Below are positions 17,817 through 26,715 of a stretch of 64,000 nt of DNA, piece after piece (within the stretch, counting starts at the first letter, position 1; every line of letters starts with the position of its first letter). Origin of the DNA: Hyphomicrobiales bacterium (GTDB lineage Bacteria; Pseudomonadota; Alphaproteobacteria; Rhizobiales; Rhizobiaceae); contig UCCA01000012.1 of the NCBI GenBank assembly GCA_900470805.1, positions 287,083 to 351,082 of the forward strand, read 5' to 3'. The notes under the pieces were generated by a model that searched no databases, was not told the origin of the DNA, and saw nothing but the letters and a program-made list of their open reading frames with translations. Position numbers and translations under genes: made by a program.

Positions 17817-18947
17817 TCAGGCCGCCTTCCGGTTCGCTGCCGCCGTGTTCAGGACAATCCCCTTGTCCTTGCAGATCGTCTCGACGTGACGCGCCGACTG
17901 CCTGATGAAGGCGATTGCCTCGTCGAAGCCGTAGGATTGGTGCTCGTAGCTTGGGTAGCCATACTGGCTGGCTTCGTACGCCTTCCAGTCCGGGACATCG
18001 CCGGATGCGACACGTGTCTCATAGGCATCGACCAGCGCCATATAGGCGTCCAGTTCCTCGGCTGTGAGATCCGGATGGCCGGCGCGCCAGATCGGATCGT
18101 CGATCTGGATGCACTGGCGCGGGTTGGCCTTGCGCGGCTTGTCGGCGACGGAGGCTGCGACCTCCAGCGAGAGGTTGAGCGCGGGGTTTGCTTCGGCGAG
18201 GATGGGCAGGATCGTTTCGAAATCGACGATGCCGCCGCCGACGGGGCGGGTTTGGAAATCGAGGCCGCCGGGCGCGCGACCGACATAGGCGTCCTTGATA
18301 TGCGTCTGTCGGACGAAGGGGGCGAGGCGCTTGGCCGCAAAGACCGGATGCTCGGCGCGCTGCAGGCCATTGGCAGTGTCGAAGACGGCGCCGGCGCAAT
18401 CGGCGCCGACCTTCTCGATCAGGCGCAAGATTTCGAAGGAGGTGATCTCGTCATGGGTCTCGATATTCAGGTGTGCGCCATGCGCACGGGCAACGGGCGC
18501 AAGCTTCTGCAGCACCTTCTCGATGCCGGTCAACTGGTCCTCCCAGGTGATGTCGGTGCGGAAGCGGTCGTTAGCAAGGCGGCCGCGATATTCGGACTTG
18601 AAGTTGCCGGGGGCGACCCAGAGCTCGAAGCAGCCGATGGCGGCGCTCGCCTCGATCATACGCGTGAAGCCAGCAATGATGTCGCCGTCGCCGACAGCGC
18701 GAAGGGCTGGCTCCTCGGCGCTGCAATAGGGATTGATCTTGCCGACGCCGCTTTCCAGGTAGAGGCCGAGTTCGTCAGCCTTCGCCCGGATGTCGCGCAG
18801 TTCGCCTATGTCCAGCGTCGGGCTCATGTCCAGCGCCGTTGAAAAGAAGATGCCGGAAAGTCCGAGTTCCTTGACGTGATCGAGGCTGCCGAGCGGGCCA
18901 CGCTTCTTCGATTCCGGCAGTTTGATGTTGTCGATTCCAAGCTTCAT
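17817..18947 (-). CDS. Xylose-isomerase-like TIM-barrel protein
   Basis: A 376-residue sugar phosphate isomerase/epimerase-type protein. Typical barrel strands and metal-binding acids appear in HLNIETHDEITSFE, CAGAVFDTANGLQ, QTHIKDAYVG and LNLSLEVAASV. AAGGAG sits six bases before ATG 18947. It follows the permease gene by 68 bases, with a hairpin between them, suggesting that the imported compound is an isomerase or epimerase substrate. The exact reaction is unknown. Confidence 0.82.
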   Translation of the reverse strand: MKLGIDNIKLPESKKRGPLGSLDHVKELGLSGIFFSTALDMSPTLDIGELRDIRAKADELGLYLESGVGKINPYCSAEEPALRAVGDGDIIAGFTRMIEASAAIGCFELWVAPGNFKSEYRGRLANDRFRTDITWEDQLTGIEKVLQKLAPVARAHGAHLNIETHDEITSFEILRLIEKVGADCAGAVFDTANGLQRAEHPVFAAKRLAPFVRQTHIKDAYVGRAPGGLDFQTRPVGGGIVDFETILPILAEANPALNLSLEVAASVADKPRKANPRQCIQIDDPIWRAGHPDLTAEELDAYMALVDAYETRVASGDVPDWKAYEASQYGYPSYEHQSYGFDEAIAFIRQSARHVETICKDKGIVLNTAAANRKAA

Positions 18948-18973
18948 GATGTGCTCCTTGTCGTTTCCTGACA

Positions 18974-18996
18974 GGCCTCGCTGCTCCGGCGAGGCC
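18974..18996 (-). promoter_or_regulatory. Intercistronic hairpin
   Basis: GGCCTCGC pairs with GCGAGGCC (8 bp, 7-base loop) between the permease and TIM-barrel genes. There is no clear T-run on the minus-strand transcript side, so it more likely protects mRNA or attenuates than terminates. Confidence 0.6.
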
Positions 18997-19015
18997 CTTC
19001 GTTTCTTATTGATCC

Positions 19016-19891
19016 TCAGGCGCGTTTCGCGGTGCGGGACTTGTCGGCGCCGTTGCGATATTTCGGCTGTAGGCTCTTTTCGAGATAGTGCTGGCCGATC
19101 GACGCCACCGTGGTGATCGCGAGGTACCAGATCGAGGCGACGAATAGCAGTTCGATCACCAGGAAGTTGCGGGCGTAGATAACCTGCGCCTGCGTCAGCA
19201 AGTCCTGCATGCCGATGACGGAGACGATGGCGCTCGCCTTCAGCATGCCGATCGCCTGGTTGCCTGTTGGGGGCACGATGAGGCGCGCCGCCTGTGGCAG
19301 GATGACGGTGCGGAATGTCTGCCGGGGCTTCAGCCCGAGCGCCGTCGCCGCCTCCCGCTGCCCGCGGTCGATGGCAAGCAGGCCGCTGCGGATGATCTCC
19401 GACATGTTGGCGGCCTCGTGCAGCCCCAGCGCCAGAAAGCCGGCCAGTGCCGGCGTGACGAGGTCGTTGATCGAGATGCTGTAGTGCCCGACCCCGACCT
19501 GGGGAATGAAGAGCGCGATATTGAACCAGAGAAAGATCTGGACGATCAGCGGCACGCCGCGAAACCACCAGACGAAGCCTGCGGCAATAGCCTTCAGAAC
19601 GATGTTCGTCGATGTTGCCATTACGGCGAGAAGGCAGCCGAGGCCCACGCCGAAGACCATGGCGCCGGCCGTCAGTTCCAGCGTCAGCAGGACGCCGCGC
19701 AGGATAGAGGGGTTGACGAGATAGCGCGGAATCTCCGTCCATTGCACACTTTGGCTCTGTGCCACGGTGGCGGCGAGAAGCACCAGCGCGAGGATCGCGC
19801 TGGCACCGGTTGCGAACTGTCCCCACTTGATCGACCGCATGGCCGGTGGCGGCAGGCTCATTGTCGTTGTCGGCGTGGTGAACAGTGTCAT
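19016..19891 (-). CDS. Polar amino acid-type ABC permease
   Basis: A 291-residue inner-membrane permease of the HisM/GlnP family. After a ~25-residue cytosolic N-terminus come about five hydrophobic segments. The signatures are the transport motif WWFRGVPLIVQI and the EAA loop EIIRSGLLAIDRGQREAATALGL. The ATG (19891) overlaps the end of the binding-protein gene region (6-base gap). No ATPase of the matching HisP/GlnQ class is nearby. Confidence 0.9.
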   Translation of the reverse strand: MTLFTTPTTTMSLPPPAMRSIKWGQFATGASAILALVLLAATVAQSQSVQWTEIPRYLVNPSILRGVLLTLELTAGAMVFGVGLGCLLAVMATSTNIVLKAIAAGFVWWFRGVPLIVQIFLWFNIALFIPQVGVGHYSISINDLVTPALAGFLALGLHEAANMSEIIRSGLLAIDRGQREAATALGLKPRQTFRTVILPQAARLIVPPTGNQAIGMLKASAIVSVIGMQDLLTQAQVIYARNFLVIELLFVASIWYLAITTVASIGQHYLEKSLQPKYRNGADKSRTAKRA

Positions 19892-19896
19892 GGGGT

Positions 19897-20826
19897 TCAC
19901 TCCGCGGGCATGCTGGCGGCGTCGTTGACCTTGACGGTCTTGACGGCGAGTGGGCCGAGGCTCCACTTTTTCATGATCGTCTCGTAGGCGCCGCTGTCGA
20001 CCATCTGCTGCAGGGCGGCGACGACGGTGTCGCGGAGTTCCGGATTGTCCTTCGATATCAGCATGCCGAGATAGCCTACGGCGAGACGGATATCGGGAAG
20101 CGCCTGCAAGCCCTTGCCGTTGCCGGTCTGGTGTTCGGTCGTGTAGACGCTGGTCGCGTAGCCGTTGACGGTAGCATCTGCGCGACCGGTGCGCACGGCC
20201 TGCAGCACATCAGGCATCTTCGGGATCGCCATGATGTCTATCGGTGTCTTGCACTTCGCCGAGGCCGCCTCGACCATCTTGCCCTGGAAGGTGCCCACGG
20301 GAACGGCGACCTTCTTGCCGCAGAGGTCTTCCATGCTTTTGATACCGAGCGGGTTGTCCTTGATCGTCATGATCGTGGTGGCGTCATACATGTAGTCGAT
20401 GACATCGACCTGCTTCTCCAACTCGACATCGTCGTTGATGCCTGAGATCGTCATATCGAAGCGCTTGGAGAGGATTGCGGGAACAATGGCGGCGCCGGCG
20501 CCGACATCCGTCATCTGGACATTGAGGCCGAGGATCACGCCGAGCGCCGCGGCGATATCGGCGTCGATGCCGACAAGCTTGCCGTCGTCACCGTGGAAGC
20601 TGATCGGTGGTGTCAGATCCGTCGCGACCTTCAGCGTACCGGATGCCTTGATGGACGAGGGAAGACCATCCGCCAGCTTTTGGGACAGCACCACGCCTGG
20701 TAGCTTGCTGACGTCAGCCGCGTCCATCTTTTCGGCCGCGCTCTCCGCTGCATGGGCGGAAAGTGACATGAGTGTGATGAGTGCCGTGGCTATGCCGGTC
20801 TTCAGAGCTGTCTGCACGTTTTTCAT
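19897..20826 (-). CDS. Polar amino acid-type periplasmic substrate-binding protein
   Basis: A 309-residue SBP_bac_3-type binding protein with a Sec signal peptide (KTGIATALITLMSLSAHAAES) and family stretches LKVATDLTPPISFHGDDGKLVGIDADIA and CGKKVAVPVGTFQG, split here only for length. It heads the minus-strand operon with the permease and TIM-barrel genes. AAGGGG precedes the ATG. The ligand is unknown. Confidence 0.88.
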   Translation of the reverse strand: MKNVQTALKTGIATALITLMSLSAHAAESAAEKMDAADVSKLPGVVLSQKLADGLPSSIKASGTLKVATDLTPPISFHGDDGKLVGIDADIAAALGVILGLNVQMTDVGAGAAIVPAILSKRFDMTISGINDDVELEKQVDVIDYMYDATTIMTIKDNPLGIKSMEDLCGKKVAVPVGTFQGKMVEAASAKCKTPIDIMAIPKMPDVLQAVRTGRADATVNGYATSVYTTEHQTGNGKGLQALPDIRLAVGYLGMLISKDNPELRDTVVAALQQMVDSGAYETIMKKWSLGPLAVKTVKVNDAASMPAE

Positions 20827-21402
20827 TGGATCCCCTTTTTGATTTTTGCTGTGCGTGAATTTTCAGGAGATACCAAGCAATCGGCGTGCCAGTTTTGTGT
20901 TAGATGTATCAAGCAATTGAATTGTATGAAAAAATGTTCCTAGATATAGTTTTTCGAATAAACTTTCGCATATTATTGCGCACAATTGTTCGAAATAATA
21001 ATGATTAAAAAATCGTCCCGGTGTCGATATTCTGGGCGAAAACTGCCTCTAGTCTCGCCTATTCCCTCATCCGGATTCTTCTCACGACGCCGGTGGCTGG
21101 GGAGATTGCATGCTTCTGCCCAGACGCTAAAGATTTCCGGCCGATAAATGTGCAGATTCCTGCACTACGCAAGCCTTAATGACGAAACTTTAGACAGATT
21201 ATTCTCCGAATATAATGTCGAAGATATTTTATAATCAATCTTCGAAAATTCTTAATTCATAAAAAGTGGTTTTTAATCAGTGGCTTGAATTGATATCGAT
21301 CGACGGATGTCGAATCTGGCACAGCTCTTGCAATTCCCTTGTTCATGAACATGCTTCGGCGTCGGAGCGATCGTTGCAACCACGCAAGATCAGGGAAGCC
21401 AC
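20827..21402. promoter_or_regulatory. AT-rich divergent control region
   Basis: 576 bases between the minus-strand binding-protein gene and the plus-strand ABC operon; no gene seen. It is markedly more AT-rich than the neighbours (20880-21020 and 21190-21300). It contains a perfect inverted repeat TCGAAGAT/ATCTTCGA (21218-21245) and several AT-rich dyads such as TTTCGCATATTATTGCGC (20961-20978), so it likely carries two promoters and regulator sites. Confidence 0.6.
21218..21245. promoter_or_regulatory. Perfect inverted repeat, candidate operator
   Basis: TCGAAGAT and ATCTTCGA are perfect 8-base arms separated by 12 AT-rich bases, about 160 bases upstream of the plus-strand ABC operon. Compatible with a dimeric regulator or a small hairpin; the binding protein is unknown. 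Confidence 0.45.
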
Positions 21403-22515
21403 ATGCTGGACATCGCAAAGACTACCGATCGCAAGCGGCTCAGTGTTCGGGGCGTCACCCATAGCTATGGCGGGCAGAATGCCGTCAGCGACATATCCTT
21501 CGATATCGAGGCCGGCGAGATCGTCGCGCTTCTGGGGCCGAGCGGCTGCGGTAAGTCGACGGTGCTGAGGGCGATCGCCGGCCTCATCCAGCCCAAGGCG
21601 GGCCGGATCGTGCTCGGCGACGACGACCTTGCCGACGTCTCGGCCCGCGCACGCGGCATCGGCATGGTCTTTCAAAACTATGCGCTCTTTCCGCATCTGA
21701 CTGTCGCGGAAAACATCGCCTATCCGCTCGCCTGCCAGAAGGTGCCGCGCACAGAGCGGAACGCACGGGTCGAAGAGATGCTCTCACTTGTCCGGCTTGA
21801 TGGCTATGGCAACCGCCTGCCGCGCGAGCTCTCGGGTGGACAACAGCAGCGTGTCGCCGTCGCCCGCGCCATCGCGGGCCGTCCGTCGCTGCTGCTTCTC
21901 GACGAACCCTTCGGTGCTCTCGACAGGGCACTGCGCTTCGACCTGCAGGTCGAGCTCCTCCATCTGCAGAAGACGCTCGGCATCACCACGCTGATCGTCA
22001 CCCATGACCAGGAGGAGGCACAGAGCCTCGCCAGCCGTCTGGTGCTGATGAACAAGGGCAATGTCGAGCAGATCGACACGCCGATGGCAGTCTACGACCG
22101 GCCGAAGACCCTGTTCGTCAACACCTTCATCGGCCAGACCAACGTTCTCCATGGCAGGGTTGCGGAGCTTCGGGAAGGCAGCACGGTCATCGCCCTGAGG
22201 AGCGGCGAAAGCCTCGTCCTGCCGCGCCGCCTGAGCTTCACCACAGGCTCGGACGTCGCCATCACCTTCCGGCCTGAAGAGGTCCGCCTGATGACGCAGC
22301 CGGGCGTCAATGCGCTTGCCGCGGGCGTCACCGTTTCCGTGCCGCTCGGCCCGACGCTGATCCACGACCTCGTCCTTGGCGACGGAACAGGCCTGCGCGC
22401 CTCCGAGGTTCGCGGTCCCGGCACGGCCATTCCCGACATCGGTGCCCAGCTTTTCGCAGAGATCGACACCCGCAGGTGTCACGCATTTCCGGCCGAACCG
22501 GAAAGCATCCAGTGA
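21403..22515 (+). CDS. ABC transporter ATPase (PotA/CysA-like, with TOBE region)
   Basis: A 370-residue ATPase of the spermidine/iron/sulfate-type family. Walker A is GPSGCGKST, the Q-loop VFQNYALFPHLTVAENI, the signature LSGGQQQRVAVARA and Walker B LLLLDEPFGALD; H-loop TLIVTHDQEEA follows. The C-terminal ~120 residues form the TOBE regulatory part. AGGGA precedes the start. First gene of a plus-strand operon with a binding protein and two permeases. Confidence 0.92.
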   Translation: MLDIAKTTDRKRLSVRGVTHSYGGQNAVSDISFDIEAGEIVALLGPSGCGKSTVLRAIAGLIQPKAGRIVLGDDDLADVSARARGIGMVFQNYALFPHLTVAENIAYPLACQKVPRTERNARVEEMLSLVRLDGYGNRLPRELSGGQQQRVAVARAIAGRPSLLLLDEPFGALDRALRFDLQVELLHLQKTLGITTLIVTHDQEEAQSLASRLVLMNKGNVEQIDTPMAVYDRPKTLFVNTFIGQTNVLHGRVAELREGSTVIALRSGESLVLPRRLSFTTGSDVAITFRPEEVRLMTQPGVNALAAGVTVSVPLGPTLIHDLVLGDGTGLRASEVRGPGTAIPDIGAQLFAEIDTRRCHAFPAEPESIQ

Positions 22516-22562
22516 ATGCCAACAACGGAATGACATCAACAGCAACCAACAGAGGTGACAGC

Positions 22563-23606
22563 ATGAACGACTTCAAAATGACCCGCCGCCATTTCGGCCT
22601 TCTCGCTGCCGGCGTTGCCGCAGCCTCCGCAATGCCCTTCGCTGCCCGCGCGGCGGCAGGCGAAACCGCAATCGCCGCGACCTTTCCTGGCAACTGGGAA
22701 GACGGCTATCGCAGCGTTCTCAGCCCACTCGTCAAGGACGCCGGCTACGGCCTGACCATCGCCCCCTCGATGGCGCAGGACCAGCTCGCCAAGGTCATGG
22801 CTAGCCCTGGCAACCCGCCTTACGACACGCTGCTGATGTCGCCTGGCCAGATGGCTGTCGCCATCGAGAATGACATCATCCAGAAGATCGATCCGAGCCG
22901 TCTGAAGAACTGGGGCATGCTCGATCCGGCCTTCCAGGGTGAATACGGTCCGACGGTGACCATCGAGGTCAACGGCATCGCCTACAATCCCGACCTCGTG
23001 CCGCGCCCGAAGGGCTATCGCGATCTGTTCGAGAACAAGGCCTATAGCGGCCTCGTCTCCTGGACCGGTTTCGGCTCGAACACCGCAGTCATGGCCTATA
23101 CGGAGATGGCAAAGATTTTTGGCTCCGGCCCCAACGACATGGACGCGGTCTTCAAGGTGTTCAAGGAGCATCCGGAACAGTTGAAGGGCGTGGTCGACAG
23201 CACCAACCACCAGATGACGCTGTTCCAGCAGGGCGAAATCGCGGTCTTCATGTGCTCGACCGGCAACGTCGCCCGCCTGAAATCGATGGGTCTCAAGGCT
23301 GAGTATGTCGCACCGGAAACCGGCGCGCCGGCAGCCCCGGTCAACATCCACCTGACCAAGGGCGCGAAGAACCTTGATGCGGCCTATGCCTATATGGACG
23401 CCGCCATCTCCAAGACCGCCCAGGACAAGCTGAAGCTACCGCCGACCGAGATGTTCCCGACCAACAAGGACGTCGCGCTCACCCCTGAGATCGAAGCCTA
23501 TGTGACGCGCGAACAGCTCGGCAATATGGTCTATCCTGACTGGGTCGCCATCAACAAGAGTCGCGCCGACTGGATTCGCCAGTTCGACGCCCTCGTCGCA
23601 GGCTGA
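22563..23606 (+). CDS. ABC extracellular substrate-binding protein (PotD-like, Tat signal)
   Basis: A 347-residue solute-binding protein of the SBP_bac_1/PotD class. It begins with a twin-arginine signal (MTRRHFGLLAAGVAAASAMP) ending near AARAAAG. The start at 22563 is supported by AGAGG about 7 bases upstream. It is placed between its ATPase and two permeases. The ligand could be a polyamine-like or opine-like compound, judging by family only. Confidence 0.88.
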   Translation: MNDFKMTRRHFGLLAAGVAAASAMPFAARAAAGETAIAATFPGNWEDGYRSVLSPLVKDAGYGLTIAPSMAQDQLAKVMASPGNPPYDTLLMSPGQMAVAIENDIIQKIDPSRLKNWGMLDPAFQGEYGPTVTIEVNGIAYNPDLVPRPKGYRDLFENKAYSGLVSWTGFGSNTAVMAYTEMAKIFGSGPNDMDAVFKVFKEHPEQLKGVVDSTNHQMTLFQQGEIAVFMCSTGNVARLKSMGLKAEYVAPETGAPAAPVNIHLTKGAKNLDAAYAYMDAAISKTAQDKLKLPPTEMFPTNKDVALTPEIEAYVTREQLGNMVYPDWVAINKSRADWIRQFDALVAG

Positions 23607-23616
23607 GGAGAGCACG

Positions 23617-24444
23617 ATGAAGGCGGGCGGTTTTCCATACGTTATCCCAATGCTGTTGCTCTCGGTGGCATTCTTTGCGACGCCGCTCGCCGTTCTCGTC
23701 GGTTTCAGCTTCACAGGCCCCGACGGGGCGACGCTGGCGAATTATATCAGGTTCTTCGGGGACGCTTTCAATTTCCGCGTCCTGCTGAACACCGCACGGC
23801 TCGGTCTGTTGACCGTTGCCGCCACGACGCTACTCGGCGTGCCGATCGCGCTTCTCTACTGGCACAGCGGTAGGACGGCGCGTCAGGTCATCATCTTCCT
23901 GACGCTCATTCCGATGCTGACCAGCAATGTCGTGCGCACTTTCGCCTGGATCGTCATCCTCGGGCGGCAAGGGCCGATCAGCGAGGCGCTTATGGGGCTC
24001 GGCCTGACCGGCAGCCCGATCAGCCTGATGTTTACAGAACTCGGTCTTGTCATGGCCATGTGCCAGATCGACCTGCCGTTGATCATCCTGCCGCTCGTCG
24101 CCATCCTGTCGCGCACGCCGGTGCAGTATACGGAAGCGGCGCAGGTCTCCGGTGCCGGTCCCTGGCGCATCTTGGTGACCGTGCTCATCCCGCTGATGCT
24201 GCCGGGTCTGCTGGCCGGCTGGATCCTGGTCTTTGCCAGCACCAGCAGTTCATTCGTCACACAGGCCGTCATCGGCGGGGCGCGCAATGTCTACGTTCCG
24301 CAGCTCATCTATCGGGAGGTCGGCACGCTGTTCGACTGGCCGCTGGCATCGGCGATCGCCGTCGTGTTGTTGTTGTCCACCGGTTGTCTGCTCGTCGCAA
24401 TGAGCATGATTTCCCGTCATAGGAGGCTTGTCGGCCATGGCTAA
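23617..24444 (+). CDS. ABC permease (PotB-like)
   Basis: A 275-residue permease with six hydrophobic segments and the EAA-loop sequence EAAQVSGAGPWRILVTVLIPLMLPG. GAGGAG lies six bases before the ATG. It starts ten bases after the binding-protein gene and overlaps the next permease by eight bases. Confidence 0.9.
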   Translation: MKAGGFPYVIPMLLLSVAFFATPLAVLVGFSFTGPDGATLANYIRFFGDAFNFRVLLNTARLGLLTVAATTLLGVPIALLYWHSGRTARQVIIFLTLIPMLTSNVVRTFAWIVILGRQGPISEALMGLGLTGSPISLMFTELGLVMAMCQIDLPLIILPLVAILSRTPVQYTEAAQVSGAGPWRILVTVLIPLMLPGLLAGWILVFASTSSSFVTQAVIGGARNVYVPQLIYREVGTLFDWPLASAIAVVLLLSTGCLLVAMSMISRHRRLVGHG

Positions 24445-25255
24445 CAGACGCGAAAACCCCATCCCCGGTCTGCTCTACAAGCTCTTCGTCTTCGGTTTCG
24501 GCACCTTCGCCGTGATCTATCTCGTGGCGCCGATCGTCATCGCGCTCACCATGTCCTTCAGCGCGGGCCAGACCCTGAAATACCCACCCGAGGGCTTCTC
24601 CCTTCGATGGTACGAGGCGCTGCTCGATCCCGTTCGCTCGGCGACGGAACATGCGGCTGCCTTCAACTCGCTGAGGATTGCAGGCCTCGCGGTTCTGGGG
24701 TCGCTGCTCTTCGCCGTCCCCGCTACGATCGGCATGAGCCGGATGCGCAAGGGCACCGTCGGCGCGATCGAGCCGCTGCTTCTGTCGCCGCTGGTGCTGC
24801 CAAGCCTGGTCTATGGTCTGGCGGCGTTGATCCTCGCCAATTTCATCGGCTTCCAGCCGTCGCTCTGGCTGACCGTCGCCGGCCATGTCGTTGTCTTCGG
24901 GCCGCTGATGTACCGCGCCGCGTCCGTCGTCGCGCAAGGACTCAATCCTTCGCTCGCCGAGGCATCGACGGTCATGGGTGCGTCCTGGTTCACGACGCTT
25001 CGCCGGGTGACGCTGCCGCTCCTGATGCCGGGCATTCTCGCCGGCGCGTTTCTCGTGTTCATCCAGTCGTTGGACAATGTCTCGATCTCGCTCTTCCTCG
25101 CGGATGCCGAGACTACGGTCCTGCCGCTGCGCATGTTCGCGCTGATCGAGGAGTCGCTCGACGTTCGCGTCGCCGCGATCTCCGGCCTCCTCATCGGCCT
25201 CACCCTCATCGTCATGCTCGTCGCAAGGCACGTTCTCGCGCCGCGGCAGGCCTGA
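24437..25255 (+). CDS. ABC permease (PotC-like)
   Basis: A 272-residue permease with six hydrophobic segments and the EAA motif EASTVMGASWFTTLRRVTLP. ATG 24437 is chosen because AGGAGG (24421-24426) is properly spaced; an in-frame TTG at 24428 is too close to it. Completes the PotABCD-like importer. Confidence 0.9.
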   Translation: MANRRENPIPGLLYKLFVFGFGTFAVIYLVAPIVIALTMSFSAGQTLKYPPEGFSLRWYEALLDPVRSATEHAAAFNSLRIAGLAVLGSLLFAVPATIGMSRMRKGTVGAIEPLLLSPLVLPSLVYGLAALILANFIGFQPSLWLTVAGHVVVFGPLMYRAASVVAQGLNPSLAEASTVMGASWFTTLRRVTLPLLMPGILAGAFLVFIQSLDNVSISLFLADAETTVLPLRMFALIEESLDVRVAAISGLLIGLTLIVMLVARHVLAPRQA

Positions 25256-25289
25256 TCAAACTCTAAGAACAATCTGGAAGGAAACACCC

Positions 25290-26714
25290 ATGACCCCGAG
25301 CGCAACCAAGTCAGGCTCCTACCGCGTCGGATCGCTGCTCGCCGATTTCCAGCCGGATTTCGATTTCGATGCGCCGCTGCCGCTGCCGGTCGAGGAGTTC
25401 GAGGATCGCCTGCGCCGCATCCGTCGACAGGCCGTGGAAGCCGGGCATGATGCGCTGATCGTCCACACCGGCAGCGTCGGCTGGTTCCATGCCTCCAACC
25501 ACTATCTGCGCTACATCTGCGACTGGATGCGCGAAGGTGTCCTCATCATACCCACAGACAGCGACAAGCCGCTGACGCTTCTGTCCTTTTTCACGCAATC
25601 CGTCCTTCTTCCGCCGCGCGGCGAGCCTGTGCTGGTCGAGGATATCTGGCAGATCGGCCCGATTGGCCGCGAGTATGCCGACCGTCCGGGCGACAGCGTC
25701 GTCAAGACGGCCGAGAAATGCGCCGACCTCCTGGCCGGCATGGGGCTTGCCAAGGCCCAGATAGGCCGCATCGGCGACCGGACGTCGCTGACCTTCTGGG
25801 CGACGCTCGACGAATTCATGCCGAAGACGAAGTTCGTCGCCGACAATGCCATTCTCGACCGGATGCAGAAGGTTCGCTCGCCGCGCGAGATCACCATGTT
25901 CCGCGCCGCCGCCCAGCTCATCAGCATCGCCACGCAGGCGGCCTATTATGTCTCCAAGCCCGGCGTGACCGACCATGAAATCTACGCCGCCTTCACCCAG
26001 GCGCAGCTCACTTATGGTGGCGAGACTGGCGATGGCTACCAGATCGGCATCAACGAGTTCGGCACCCATTGCGGCAAGCCTTACGGCCATGTCGTGCGGC
26101 CGGGCGACCTGATCAACCTCTATGTCTCCAACGTCACCTATCGCGGCTATACGGCCCAGACCGCGCGCATGATCGCCGTCGGCGGGATTACCAAGCGACA
26201 GAAGGAGGTGCTTGAAGCCTGCACCGAAGGCGTCAAGCGCGCCGAAAAGCTAATCCGCCCCGGTGCCCTGATGCGCGACGTGAACAATGCCGCCTTCGAG
26301 CCGATGATCGAGCGTGGCATGCTGGCCTCACCCGAGGCCCGCACCATGCCCTACAACTGGGCGCCGATGGACGACGGCAGCGCCCGCCTCATCCCGCGCC
26401 AGTATGTGAAGAACATCGACTGGGAGGCGCAGGGCCGCAAACTGATGCATGTCTACCCGGCGACCCACGGACCGCATAACCCCAATCTTGGTCACTCGGT
26501 CGGCATGGCCGGCGGGCAGAATAGCTTCAACATCTCCTCCCACAATTACGACCGGATGGAAGAGGGCATGGTCTTCGTGCTTCATACGCAATGGCTGGAA
26601 CCGCTGTCGGCCGGATGCAATGTCGGCGACATGTATGTCGTCACCAAGGATGGGTTTGAGAACCTCTCCCGCCACACCCCGCTTGAAACCCACCGCATCG
26701 CTGCCGAGGCCTGA
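25290..26714 (+). CDS. M24 (creatinase/aminopeptidase P-fold) protein with atypical metal site
   Basis: A 474-residue pita-bread-fold protein: N-terminal creatinase domain (~30-180), then a catalytic-type domain containing VRSPREITMFRAAAQL and TDHEIYAAFTQA. In active dimetal M24 peptidases two aspartates occur as V-D-x-G and S-D-x-T-R; here the aligned segment GDLINLYVSNVTYRGYTAQT (~271-290) has neither. The histidine of GHSVGM is kept, but the later acidic ligands look replaced (VFVLHTQWLEP). It may therefore act metal-free like creatinase or on a non-peptide C-N bond. AAGGAAA precedes ATG. Coupled to the importer upstream and the flavin reductase-like gene downstream. Confidence 0.82.
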   Translation: MTPSATKSGSYRVGSLLADFQPDFDFDAPLPLPVEEFEDRLRRIRRQAVEAGHDALIVHTGSVGWFHASNHYLRYICDWMREGVLIIPTDSDKPLTLLSFFTQSVLLPPRGEPVLVEDIWQIGPIGREYADRPGDSVVKTAEKCADLLAGMGLAKAQIGRIGDRTSLTFWATLDEFMPKTKFVADNAILDRMQKVRSPREITMFRAAAQLISIATQAAYYVSKPGVTDHEIYAAFTQAQLTYGGETGDGYQIGINEFGTHCGKPYGHVVRPGDLINLYVSNVTYRGYTAQTARMIAVGGITKRQKEVLEACTEGVKRAEKLIRPGALMRDVNNAAFEPMIERGMLASPEARTMPYNWAPMDDGSARLIPRQYVKNIDWEAQGRKLMHVYPATHGPHNPNLGHSVGMAGGQNSFNISSHNYDRMEEGMVFVLHTQWLEPLSAGCNVGDMYVVTKDGFENLSRHTPLETHRIAAEA

Positions 26715-26715
26715 T

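Noticed and set aside
18948..19826. Long extension of the TIM-barrel frame through the permease gene
   Set aside because: It overlaps the permease in another frame and has shadow-like composition; AAGGAG supports the start at 18947.
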